From the NCBI RefSeq assembly GCF_049860565.1, contig NZ_CP172056.1:2666001-2730000 (forward strand): a DNA stretch of 64,000 nt, written 5' to 3'. Each line of letters begins with the position of its first letter. Position 1 is the stretch's first letter. Positions 43,704-52,173 of the stretch are shown piece after piece. The translations under genes were made by a program, and so were the position numbers. A model generated the notes under the pieces. It was not told the DNA's origin, ran no database searches, and was given only the letters and a program-made list of their open reading frames with translations. This DNA comes from Desulfitobacterium_A nosdiversum. Lineage in GTDB: Bacteria > Bacillota > Desulfitobacteriia > Desulfitobacteriales > Desulfitobacteriaceae.

Positions 43704-44573
43704 ATGTCAAAGGTCGATTATAAAGCCTTAAAAGCTGGCGGCCTAATGCGCCAAATTCAAAAAGATCATTTTTCGATGCGCTTAAAGGTCGTAGGCGGAC
43801 AAGTTACCGCTGAGCATTTAAAAAAAGTATACGAAATCGCTGAAAAATACGGACATGGTTACGTTCATTTAACCTCACGCCAAGGGATAGAGATTCCCTT
43901 TATCAAGCTTGAGGATATTGAGAAAGTCAAACAGGAAATGGCAACAGTGGGGCTGCTAACCGGAGTATGCGGTCCGCGTGTCCGCACTATTACCGCTTGT
44001 CAAGGTTCAACCGTCTGTCCCAATGGCTTGATTGATACGATCCAAATCGCTGAAAAGTTGGATCTGAGATATGCAGGCCGAGAGCTGTCCCATAAATTCA
44101 AATTTGGAGTAACGGGCTGCAATAACAACTGTTTGAAGGCAGAGGAAAATGACCTTGGCATAAAAGGAGGAATTCAGCCAAAATGGGAAGAAGCCCCCTG
44201 CACCTTTTGCGGATTATGTGAAGCTGTTTGCCCCAAAAAAGCGATCCAAGTCAAGCATGAGGATAAATCGGTCATCCTTGATCTGGATCCCTGCAATTTC
44301 TGCGGAAAATGTGTTAAATCCTGCCCGACAAAGGCTTGGTCAGGAAAAAATGGATATACGTTATATTTCGGCGGACTCTTTGGAAACCAAATTGCAACCG
44401 GTAAATCCATATTGCCGATGATTTTTGAGGAAGATGAACTTTTCAAGGTTACCGATCAGACGCTCGAATTCTTTAAGAAACATGGTAAATCAGGTGAACG
44501 TTTCGGGAAAACCCTTAACCGCGTAGGCTGGGAAGAATTTGAGAAAGAATTAAAGGAGGCTTTGAAGCAATGA
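43704..44573 (+). CDS. compact siroheme sulfite reductase with ferredoxin domain
   Basis: A 289-residue reductase that should convert sulfite to sulfide in six electrons. The coupled siroheme-[4Fe-4S] ligands are C99, C105 (CQGSTVC) and C139, C143 (CNNNC); two further [4Fe-4S] clusters are bound by C166-C176 (CTFCGLCEAVC) and C197-C207 (CNFCGKCVKSC) inserted near the C-terminus. This resembles AsrC and the short assimilatory enzymes of anaerobes rather than CysI or dissimilatory DsrAB. ATG 43704 follows GAGGAGG by 9 bases. The TusA-like gene overlaps its end by 4 bases. Confidence 0.87.
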   Translation: MSKVDYKALKAGGLMRQIQKDHFSMRLKVVGGQVTAEHLKKVYEIAEKYGHGYVHLTSRQGIEIPFIKLEDIEKVKQEMATVGLLTGVCGPRVRTITACQGSTVCPNGLIDTIQIAEKLDLRYAGRELSHKFKFGVTGCNNNCLKAEENDLGIKGGIQPKWEEAPCTFCGLCEAVCPKKAIQVKHEDKSVILDLDPCNFCGKCVKSCPTKAWSGKNGYTLYFGGLFGNQIATGKSILPMIFEEDELFKVTDQTLEFFKKHGKSGERFGKTLNRVGWEEFEKELKEALKQ

Positions 44574-44812
44574 GCATCAAGCCCGATGACTCTATAGATA
44601 TCACGAATGTAGTCTGTCCAATTACCTTTGTCAAGGTTAAGGTGGCAATGGAAGAGCTTGAAACAGGTGAAATCTTAGAAATTCGTATGAATTCCGGTGA
44701 GCCGATTCAGAATGTGCCCCGCAGTTTAACGGAGGAAAATCATATAATTCTTGGAGTCATAAACAATCAGGATGAGACTTACACCGTCTACGTAGAAAAG
44801 GGTGAAGACTAG
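44570..44812 (+). CDS. TusA-family sulfurtransferase
   Basis: An 80-residue protein with the TusA fold and sulfur-carrying C16 in VVCPITFVK; the usual CPxP motif reads CPIT, a variant also seen in other family members. It likely passes persulfide sulfur between partners, here perhaps from the sulfite reductase product to the ThiS-like carrier. Its ATG overlaps the sulfite reductase stop by 4 bases, and the MetY-like gene starts 2 bases after its own stop, so all three are coupled. Confidence 0.87.
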   Translation: MSIKPDDSIDITNVVCPITFVKVKVAMEELETGEILEIRMNSGEPIQNVPRSLTEENHIILGVINNQDETYTVYVEKGED

Positions 44813-44814
44813 CC

Positions 44815-46044
44815 GTGAAATTCAACACATCGCTGCTTCATGGCAACTTCAAGGAGGATCCTCATTCAGGGGCTACAACGATTCCGATTTATCAGTCCAC
44901 AGCGTTTGCCCATAAAACAGCGGAAGAGATGGAGAGGATTTTTGCCGGACGTGAGCCGGGTTTTCTCTATACTCGACTCAACAACCCAACTATCGAAAGC
45001 TTTGAACGTCGAATGGCTTTTTTAGAAAAAGGAGTCGGAGCCGTTTCTTGTGCTTCCGGTATGGCTGCAATAAGCATGGCTGTTCTGAATTGCCTGCAAA
45101 GCGGAGATCAGATTTTAGCGGGCAGCGGCATTTTTGGCGGGACGTATGCTTTATTCGAAAGTTTTAAGGCGCTGGGTATTCGATCAACATTCTTGGCCGA
45201 AAGTACTGTTGAAGCTTTTGCAGCAGCAATTTCAAAAGAAACACGCTTGATCTTTATTGAAACTCTCGGCAATCCTAAGCTTGATGTTCCGGAGGTTAAA
45301 CGTATTGCCGAGTTTGCCCATGCAAACGGAATTATTTTAGTTGTCGATAGTACGTGTACAACACCATACCTCATTCATCCCCTCGAGCTTGGGGCAGATA
45401 TAGTGATTCACTCCACTTCCAAATATATTAACGGCAGCAGCAATTCAATAGGCGGCGTTATTATTGCGAGTGGACGAACGGATTGGGATATTGAGAAGTA
45501 CCCTGGATTTAAACCCTTTCAGAAATTTGGACGATTTATGGTTCTCGCAAAATTGCGCAAGACGATTTTTAAGGATTTTGGAACGTGCAGTGCTCCGTTA
45601 AATGTTTATCTTACGAGCTTGGGATTTGAGACGCTTGGACTGCGTATGGAGCGTATCTGTGCTAATGCTTTAGCACTCGCACAAGCCTTGAAGGATCATC
45701 CAAAGGTGAATTTTGTCAATTATCCGGGACTCGAGGATAACCCGTATCACAGGGTAGCCAAAGAACAATTCTCAAGTAAATTCGGAGGCCTTTTGACCCT
45801 TCGCGCCGGTTCAAAGGAAAATGCTTTTAAAGTTATCAATCATCTTCAATTCGCTCTAAATGCTTCCAATATTGGTGATGCAAGGACTTTAGTGGTGCAT
45901 CCTGCTTCTACCATCTATGAAGCGAACACTCTGGAAGAACGAGAGAAGATGGGAGTCTACGAGGATCTCATTCGTGTCAGCGCCGGACTTGAAGATGTGG
46001 AAGATATTATTGATGATTTTCTGAATGCCCTAGCACAGCTTTAA
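44815..46044 (+). CDS. Cys/Met metabolism PLP enzyme, O-acylhomoserine sulfhydrylase (MetY-like)
   Basis: A 409-residue PLP enzyme with the lysine K203 in HSTSKYINGSS, the YTRLNNPT phosphate region and the C-terminal VSAGLEDVEDII. The overall pattern and length fit O-acetyl/O-succinylhomoserine sulfhydrylases more than cystathionine synthases, though these are hard to separate by eye. In the HcyS pathway MetY takes sulfur from the carrier thiocarboxylate to give homocysteine. GTG start follows AAAGGGTGAAG within the tusA end. Confidence 0.88.
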   Translation: MKFNTSLLHGNFKEDPHSGATTIPIYQSTAFAHKTAEEMERIFAGREPGFLYTRLNNPTIESFERRMAFLEKGVGAVSCASGMAAISMAVLNCLQSGDQILAGSGIFGGTYALFESFKALGIRSTFLAESTVEAFAAAISKETRLIFIETLGNPKLDVPEVKRIAEFAHANGIILVVDSTCTTPYLIHPLELGADIVIHSTSKYINGSSNSIGGVIIASGRTDWDIEKYPGFKPFQKFGRFMVLAKLRKTIFKDFGTCSAPLNVYLTSLGFETLGLRMERICANALALAQALKDHPKVNFVNYPGLEDNPYHRVAKEQFSSKFGGLLTLRAGSKENAFKVINHLQFALNASNIGDARTLVVHPASTIYEANTLEEREKMGVYEDLIRVSAGLEDVEDIIDDFLNALAQL

Positions 46045-46101
46045 GTGTAAGGCAGCGACTCAATTATTGATCCAAACGTCATAAGAAAGCGGAGTAAATA
46101 C

Positions 46102-47820
46102 ATGAACTTAGAAATCAGAGAATTGACAACGGATATCCTGATCATCGGCGGTGGGACAGCAGGTTGCTTTGCTGCCCTCACGCTGGCAGAGCAATCTTCC
46201 TGTCAGGTGCTCATTGCTGAGAAGGCGAATATTAAACGCAGCGGCTGTCTGGCCGCCGGTGTCAATGCTCTAAATGCTTATATCGTCAAAGGAGAAACCC
46301 CTGATACATACCTGAATTATGTTCGCAAGGATGCCGCAGGTGTTATTCGCGAGGATCTCGTTTATTCCCTTGCTCAGCGGCTGAATCAAGTTACGGCAAA
46401 AATGGAAAGCCTAGGCCTGGTCATTCAAAAGGATGAGCGGGGAGAGTACGTTGCTCGGGGACGGCGCAATATCAAAATCAATGGGGAGAACATTAAGCCT
46501 CTTCTTGCCGCTGCTGTGGAAAAACAGAAACAAATAACGGTTCTGAATCGCGTCAACATCATCGATTATATGCTTAAAGACAAGAGGGTCATTGGGGCTT
46601 ACGGTTTTTCCCTGGATGAAAATATTTTTTATGCCATTCGAGCGAACGCTGTCATTTGCAGCACCGGCGGGGCTGCAGGACTTTATCGGCCAAATAACCC
46701 TGGGTTTTCCCGCCATAAAATGTGGTATTCTCCGTTTAATACAGGTGCGGGTTATGCGATGGGAATACGTGCCGGTGCAGAGATGACCACCTTCGAGATG
46801 CGCTTTATTGCCTTAAGGTGTAAAGATACCATTGCCCCTACGGGAACGATTGCCCAAGGTGTCGGAGCACCCCAGGTCAATGGACGGGGGGAGCTTTATG
46901 AGACCAATTACGGGGTGCCCTCGACTCCTATTCGGATGTACTCGACGGTCATGGAAAACCTTCAAGGCCGAGGTCCGTGCTATTTGGAAACGAAAGGCAA
47001 GTCACCTGCAGTTGAACAGGACTTGTATAAAGCGTATCTCAATATGGCACCTGCCCAAACCTTAAAATGGCTTGAAAGCGGAAAGGGACCGTCTCAGGAG
47101 AACGTCGAAATCGAAGGAACGGAACCGTATATTGTCGGCGGACATACTGCCAGCGGGTATTGGGTTGATACCTGGCGGGCAACCACACTTGAAGGACTAT
47201 ATGCAGCCGGGGATGTGGCCGGGGGGAGTCCGCAGAAATATGTAACGGGTTGTTTTGCCGAAGGGGAAATCGCCGCACTTGCAGCTTTAAATTATCTAAA
47301 AGATAAAACCCCAGCTCAAACAGAAATGGTTTTATCCCTTCCTTCAGTTGACGCTGAGGAAGTTCGGCAAAAACGGGATGAGGTTCAGGCCTTTTTAAAC
47401 CCGTCCCATCCAAGCCGTTACTCGATCGAACAGCTTGAAGAGGCTATGCAAAAGGTTATGGATATCTATGCCGGAGGGATATCCTCCAACTATTTAGTGA
47501 ATAGCCAAAAGCTGAATCTCGCTAAAGTAAAAATTAAAGAGTTGCTCAAAATCAGTCAAACCCTAAAAGCCGGGGACTTGCATGAGCTTATGCTCATCTA
47601 TGAAGTTATCGACCGTCTTTATGTTTGTTTAACGTTGATTGAGCACTTGCTGGCGCGTCGAGAAACACGGTGGCACTGTTTCCAGGAGAATGCGGATTTC
47701 CCCGAAAAAGACGACCAGCACTTTTTGAAATACGTAAATTCGCGTTATCAGCAGGGAAAGATCGAGATTTTATACCGGGATCTTGTAACAAAGGACGTGA
47801 ATTATGAGCATCACCATTGA
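46102..47820 (+). CDS. aprA: AprA-like adenylylsulfate reductase, alpha (FAD) subunit
   Basis: A 572-residue flavoprotein of the fumarate reductase/AprA family. An N-terminal FAD loop (ILIIGGGTAGCFAALTL), the substrate-region phrase FEMRFIALRCKDTIAPTG and a C-terminal EGLYAAGDVAGG are clear; GGHTASGYWV carries the histidine expected in the active site. Dissimilatory AprA enzymes are usually longer (above 600). With cysDN and a sulfite reductase around it, assimilatory reduction of APS to sulfite is the probable job. The aprB gene overlaps its last 17 bases. Confidence 0.88.
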   Translation: MNLEIRELTTDILIIGGGTAGCFAALTLAEQSSCQVLIAEKANIKRSGCLAAGVNALNAYIVKGETPDTYLNYVRKDAAGVIREDLVYSLAQRLNQVTAKMESLGLVIQKDERGEYVARGRRNIKINGENIKPLLAAAVEKQKQITVLNRVNIIDYMLKDKRVIGAYGFSLDENIFYAIRANAVICSTGGAAGLYRPNNPGFSRHKMWYSPFNTGAGYAMGIRAGAEMTTFEMRFIALRCKDTIAPTGTIAQGVGAPQVNGRGELYETNYGVPSTPIRMYSTVMENLQGRGPCYLETKGKSPAVEQDLYKAYLNMAPAQTLKWLESGKGPSQENVEIEGTEPYIVGGHTASGYWVDTWRATTLEGLYAAGDVAGGSPQKYVTGCFAEGEIAALAALNYLKDKTPAQTEMVLSLPSVDAEEVRQKRDEVQAFLNPSHPSRYSIEQLEEAMQKVMDIYAGGISSNYLVNSQKLNLAKVKIKELLKISQTLKAGDLHELMLIYEVIDRLYVCLTLIEHLLARRETRWHCFQENADFPEKDDQHFLKYVNSRYQQGKIEILYRDLVTKDVNYEHHH

Positions 47821-48118
47821 TCGTGAACAATGTACCGGCTGCGGCAAATGTCTGAAGGTTTGCCCCGGAAGTTTGATTTATAAGGATGAATTCGGAAAGT
47901 CATATATCAAATATCCCAAGGAGTGTTGGGGATGTACCTCTTGCTTAAAGGAATGTGCTTTTGGTGCAATTCAATTCTATTTAGGTGCGGATATCGGCGG
48001 ACAGGGTGGATATATGCAGACCCGAAAGGAAAGGGATCTTTTGCACTGGACTATCTACAAAGCGGAGGGAGAAACGGTGGAAATCACCATTAACCTTAAA
48101 GATCCCAATCGATATTAA
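47804..48118 (+). CDS. aprB: AprB-like ferredoxin, adenylylsulfate reductase beta subunit
   Basis: A 104-residue ferredoxin with two [4Fe-4S] sites: C10, C13, C16, C20 and C41, C44, C47, C51. The tail after the clusters (LLHWTIYKAEGETVEITINLKDPNRY) is shorter than the membrane-interacting tail of dissimilatory AprB, but the HWTI phrase is shared. It passes electrons to the FAD subunit. ATG 47804 lies inside the end of aprA. Confidence 0.87.
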   Translation: MSITIDREQCTGCGKCLKVCPGSLIYKDEFGKSYIKYPKECWGCTSCLKECAFGAIQFYLGADIGGQGGYMQTRKERDLLHWTIYKAEGETVEITINLKDPNRY

Positions 48119-48132
48119 CAGGAGGACTTGCC

Positions 48133-48933
48133 ATGGATCATCTTGATCAGTTAGAAGCCCATAGTATCTTTATTTTGAGAGAAGCTTATAAAAAATTCGG
48201 GAAGCTCGGTATGCTGTGGTCAATCGGAAAAGACTCAACCGTTCTTTTGTGGTTGGCGAATAAAGCCTTTTTTGGACATTGTCCTTTTCCCCTTATTCAT
48301 GTTGACACAACGTATAAGATTCCTGAAATGATTGAATTTCGCGACCGAGTGGCCAAAGAATATAACTTAGACTTAATTGTTCACAAAAACGAGGAAGCCT
48401 TGGCCGCAGGTATGGGACCGCAGCGTGGAAGGCTGGAATGTTGCAAAGCCCTGAAGACTGAAGGTCTCCAGCAAGTGGTTACCCAATACGAGTTTGAAGG
48501 TCTCATCTTAGGAATCAGGCGCGATGAAGAAGGGTCGCGTTCCAAAGAACGTGTCTTCAGTGAACGCAATCAGAACTCGGAATGGGATTATACAAACCAA
48601 GCACCTGAGCTATGGGATCAATTTAAAACGGATTTTCCGAAAGGAAATCATATTCGTGTTCATCCAATCTTGCACTGGAATGAGCTCGATATTTGGAGCT
48701 ATATTGCCCGTGAAAATATTCCTGTGGTTGACCTCTATTTCTCGAAAAATGGCAAGCGTTACCGCAGTTTAGGCTGTGCTCCATGTACCGGTCAAATCGA
48801 ATCCACCGCTTCGACCGTCGAAGAAATTATTGAAGAGCTCAAGCATACCACAGTCAGCGAACGCGCCGGGCGTGCCCAGGACCAGGAAGATGCCTATGCT
48901 ATGCAAAAACTGCGCAAAGACGGATATATGTAA
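48133..48933 (+). CDS. cysD: sulfate adenylyltransferase subunit 2
   Basis: Forms APS from sulfate and ATP with CysN. The 266-residue PP-loop protein has the motif SIGKDST at 30-36 (GMLWSIGKDSTVLLWL), the ILGIRRDEEGSR segment and a C-terminal SLGCAPCT. ACAGGAGG precedes the ATG, 14 bases after aprB. No APS kinase or PAPS reductase gene is nearby, so APS goes directly to AprAB. Confidence 0.93.
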   Translation: MDHLDQLEAHSIFILREAYKKFGKLGMLWSIGKDSTVLLWLANKAFFGHCPFPLIHVDTTYKIPEMIEFRDRVAKEYNLDLIVHKNEEALAAGMGPQRGRLECCKALKTEGLQQVVTQYEFEGLILGIRRDEEGSRSKERVFSERNQNSEWDYTNQAPELWDQFKTDFPKGNHIRVHPILHWNELDIWSYIARENIPVVDLYFSKNGKRYRSLGCAPCTGQIESTASTVEEIIEELKHTTVSERAGRAQDQEDAYAMQKLRKDGYM

Positions 48934-48951
48934 GAGGAAGGGTAATAGCGA

Positions 48952-50676
48952 ATGGAAAATGAAAAGGATACATTGAATATTGTCGTTGTCGGCCATGTCG
49001 ATCACGGTAAATCGACGGTCATCGGGCGCTTGCTTCATGATACACACTCCATCCCCGAAGGGGCCATCGAGCGGGTAAAGCGAATTTCCAAAGAGAAAGG
49101 GAAGCCTTTCGAATACGCTTACCTTCTGGATGCCTTCGAGGAAGAACAAAAGCAAGGGATTACCATTGATACGACTCAGATCCAGTTTCAAACGGCTAAG
49201 CGGGATTATGTCATTATTGATGCACCAGGACACAAGGAATTCCTCAAAAATATGATTTCCGGTGCGGCTAATGCAGAGGCTGCTTTGCTGATCGTTGATG
49301 CCAATGAGGGGATTCAGGAACAGTCGAAACGCCATGGCTATATCCTTTCGCTCTTAGGGATCAAAAAGGTTTATGTGCTCGTGAATAAGATGGATTTGAT
49401 CGGTTACTCTGAAGAGAAGTTTACTGAGATTGAATATGAAATGAATCGATTTCTCAATAATTTGAATGTATTTCCTTTGAAATATATCCCGATCTCTGCT
49501 TTCTATGGCGATAACATGATTGAAAAGTCAAAGAATATGCCCTGGTATTCAGGAAAGCCCGTGCTTGAGGCGATCGACGATTTTGAAAAGGGAAAAGGGT
49601 TAGAAAATATAGATCTGAGATTCCCGATTCAAGATGTTTATAAATTCGATGCACGGCGAATTATCGCCGGAAGAATTGAATCAGGGCGATTACGGGTCGG
49701 TGATCAAATTTTGATCTCTCCCAGTAATCGCGTGACTCGAGTTAAATCAATCGAGGCATGGGTAGAAAAGGACCGTGCTGATACAGTTGAAGCGGGTATG
49801 TCTGTTGGTATTACGGTAGAAGATGAGTTTTTTAATAAGCGCGGTGAATTCATTTCTCATCTTGAAAATCCGCCCCTCGTTTCCAATTTTTTCGAGGCTA
49901 ATTTATTTTGGATGGGGAAACAAAGTCTTGTTGAAAACAAAAAGTATAAGCTAAAACTTGCGACTCAGGAAGTCGAATGTGAAATATTTGCTATCAATAA
50001 AGTCATTGATGCTACGACACTGAATACCAATGAAGATGCGGTTGCGGTAAAAACAAATGATGTTGCCGAAGTCATTTTAAAAACAAAGGATAGTGTGACT
50101 TTTGACCCATTTCATGTGAATCAGCATACAGGAAGGTTTGTTCTTGTCGATGGCTATGATGTCTGTGGCGGCGGGATCGTTTCCGGTCTTGTGAAGGCTC
50201 TGGCCGCAGATGATAAATTTGTAAAGGGAGCTTTAGAAGTAACTGCGCATTGTTTTGATGAATACTTCATGTTCCTTCCAGGACAGGAAATTCAAAAAGT
50301 AAGACGAAATCCTCGGAGTTATACATCAGGCGATTCTGTTCCTATTGCCGGAGACACGTATTCCTATCCTGTAAACTTTAATCTTTTGGATTTAGAAAAT
50401 GAGCTTATTGTCAAAGTTCGCAACTCCAAGTTCGAGGATATAGTTTTGCTCCATGAATATTCTTATGAAGCGGTAGCCCATCTCAATGTTTTAGGCTTAA
50501 CATTTAAGCTTAAGTCTTTTGAGGATTATAAAAATATGCTGAAGAGCTATAAAGAGTTAGAGAACCATAAACGGAAAGAAGAAGAATTTGCGAGTCAATG
50601 GCTTGAGTTTTCCAAGCATCGTACCATAGGCTTTAAACAAGCGTTAGAATCAAGTCGTAAAGATTTTACTATATAA
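48952..50676 (+). CDS. cysN: sulfate adenylyltransferase subunit 1 (GTPase)
   Basis: An EF-Tu-like GTPase that drives sulfate adenylation with CysD. G motifs: GHVDHGKS at 14-21, DAPGHKEF and VNKMDLI, then translation-factor-like beta barrels. At 574 residues it is about 100 longer than E. coli CysN; the extra C-terminal part (LKSFEDYKNMLKSYKELENHKRKEE region) is charged and helical and is not an APS kinase domain. AAGAGGAAGGG precedes the ATG. Confidence 0.92.
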   Translation: MENEKDTLNIVVVGHVDHGKSTVIGRLLHDTHSIPEGAIERVKRISKEKGKPFEYAYLLDAFEEEQKQGITIDTTQIQFQTAKRDYVIIDAPGHKEFLKNMISGAANAEAALLIVDANEGIQEQSKRHGYILSLLGIKKVYVLVNKMDLIGYSEEKFTEIEYEMNRFLNNLNVFPLKYIPISAFYGDNMIEKSKNMPWYSGKPVLEAIDDFEKGKGLENIDLRFPIQDVYKFDARRIIAGRIESGRLRVGDQILISPSNRVTRVKSIEAWVEKDRADTVEAGMSVGITVEDEFFNKRGEFISHLENPPLVSNFFEANLFWMGKQSLVENKKYKLKLATQEVECEIFAINKVIDATTLNTNEDAVAVKTNDVAEVILKTKDSVTFDPFHVNQHTGRFVLVDGYDVCGGGIVSGLVKALAADDKFVKGALEVTAHCFDEYFMFLPGQEIQKVRRNPRSYTSGDSVPIAGDTYSYPVNFNLLDLENELIVKVRNSKFEDIVLLHEYSYEAVAHLNVLGLTFKLKSFEDYKNMLKSYKELENHKRKEEEFASQWLEFSKHRTIGFKQALESSRKDFTI

Positions 50677-50726
50677 AGTAAGGTTAAGCCGGTTATCTTT
50701 TACTTGACTCAAAGAAATGAATTTTT

Positions 50727-50784
50727 GGATAAGAAACTCGGCTGGTTAGGTTAAAGCTTGTTAAATCTAGCCGAGTGCTTATCC
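50727..50784 (+). terminator. stem-loop after cysN
   Basis: GGATAAGAAACTCGGCT at 50727-50743 pairs with AGCCGAGTGCTTATCC at 50769-50784 (14 or more pairs, one bulge). No T-tract follows, so it may be an RNA-stability or attenuation element ahead of ssuA rather than a plain terminator. Confidence 0.45.
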
Positions 50785-50872
50785 GATTATAATTGGAGGT
50801 GATTTGAACTAAATTTTTTTACCTCAAAATCATATAAAAATGATAGGAAAACTAAAAAATGGAGGAAGAAAT

Positions 50873-51931
50873 GTGAATAAACCCAAAAAACTTTATTATA
50901 CTGTTTTCGTTCTTATTTTATCTCTACTTACAGGACTTGTAACTGCATGTGGAACTCAAACTCAAACAACAAATTCAGGTGCGGTCAAAAGTACAAATGT
51001 CCGAGTCGGATTTTTCCCTAATATTACACACTCTCAGGCATTGATCGGCCGGGCAAATGGCTCGTTTCAAAAAGCTATCGGAGATTCTAATAAAATTGAA
51101 TGGAAACAATTCAATGCCGGGCCCGCGGAAATTGAAGCATTATTTGCAGGGGAAGTCGATATTGGTTACATCGGACCAGGACCTGCGATCAATGGCTATA
51201 CTAAATCAAAAGGAGATATCCAAATTATTGCAGGAGCAACGGATGCAGGAGCTATTTTAGTTTCCCGAAAGGATTTGCCCATCAAAGATGTCAAAGAATT
51301 AAGCGGTAAAAAAGTGGCGGTTCCTCAATTTGGCAACACTCAGGACTTATCTTTAAGGAATTTGCTGCAAATAAATGGGTTGACAGACACGACCAAGGGA
51401 GGAACTGTTGAGATCAGGCAAGCTGATAATCCGGATATTAAGACCCTTCTGGATAAAGGTGAAATCGATGCCGCACTGGTTCCAGAGCCCTGGGGCTCGA
51501 CTCTTGTTAAGGATATTAATGCCAATGTAGTTCTTGATTACAATCAAGTTTGGAGAGAAGGAAATTACACAACTGCAGTTATTGTGGTAAGAACTCAATT
51601 CCTAAAAGAGCATCCTGATATTGTAGAAAATTTCGTAAAGAATCATGTTGAGCTCACGGATTATATCAATCAGCATAAGGATGAGGCAAAACAAACGGTT
51701 AATGCTCAAATTACAGAGTTAACGAAGAAGCCGTTGTCGAAAGAAATCCTTGATGCAGCCTTTGGACGTTTAACAATCACAAACAATCCGGAGAAGGATT
51801 CTATTTTAGACTTTGTCACATTATCCGTAAATACTGGCTTCATTAAAGAAAAACCTGATACGAAAAATCTTGTGAATTTAGAAGTACTGAATAAGGTTCT
51901 TAAGGAAAAAGGAAAAAGTGAAATTCAGTAA
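50873..51931 (+). CDS. ssuA: SsuA/TauA-like substrate-binding lipoprotein
   Basis: A 352-residue binding protein with a lipoprotein signal ending GLVTAC. The mature part starts VRVGFFPNITHSQALIG and has the family phrases VDIGYIGPGPAINGY and VPEPWG of aliphatic-sulfonate/nitrate-type receptors. GTG 50873 has GGAGG 7 bases upstream; ATG 50840 would disrupt the signal peptide. It is 9 kb from ssuBC, the only ABC ATPase and permease on this island lacking a receptor, so it is the probable partner. Ligand is inferred from family only. Confidence 0.85.
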   Translation: MNKPKKLYYTVFVLILSLLTGLVTACGTQTQTTNSGAVKSTNVRVGFFPNITHSQALIGRANGSFQKAIGDSNKIEWKQFNAGPAEIEALFAGEVDIGYIGPGPAINGYTKSKGDIQIIAGATDAGAILVSRKDLPIKDVKELSGKKVAVPQFGNTQDLSLRNLLQINGLTDTTKGGTVEIRQADNPDIKTLLDKGEIDAALVPEPWGSTLVKDINANVVLDYNQVWREGNYTTAVIVVRTQFLKEHPDIVENFVKNHVELTDYINQHKDEAKQTVNAQITELTKKPLSKEILDAAFGRLTITNNPEKDSILDFVTLSVNTGFIKEKPDTKNLVNLEVLNKVLKEKGKSEIQ

Positions 51932-51960
51932 AAGGTTTAATCACAGCTTTTCTGCCTTTT

Positions 51961-52013
51961 AAGGAGGGGCTGTTGCACATGTTTGAAGAGATCAATGTGC
52001 ACAGTTCCTTTTT
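51961..52013 (+). terminator. terminator after ssuA
   Basis: GCACAT at 51975-51980 and ATGTGC at 51995-52000 form the core of a stem extended by CTGT/ACAG and AAGGA/TCCTT with a four-base bulge, followed by a T-rich tail. Confidence 0.6.
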
Positions 52014-52173
52014 CTTTAGAAATAATTGTGGAATACATCTTCTTAAACATAATAATTTTGAAGTTTACAAAATGTTTAACGAATGATAAGTTTATATGTA
52101 TCTTAAAAAGTAGCTTATAATTAAAATATTAACTAGTAGTACTTTCTAAAAACTTGTTGATTGGGGAAAACGC

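Noticed and set aside
46102..48118. Dissimilatory sulfate reduction locus
   Set aside because: No sat, qmo or dsrAB genes; subunits are short and the context is carrier-based homocysteine synthesis.
50677..50872. SAM (S-box) riboswitch ahead of ssuA
   Set aside because: The stem-loop lacks the conserved aptamer core; only a single long stem is visible.
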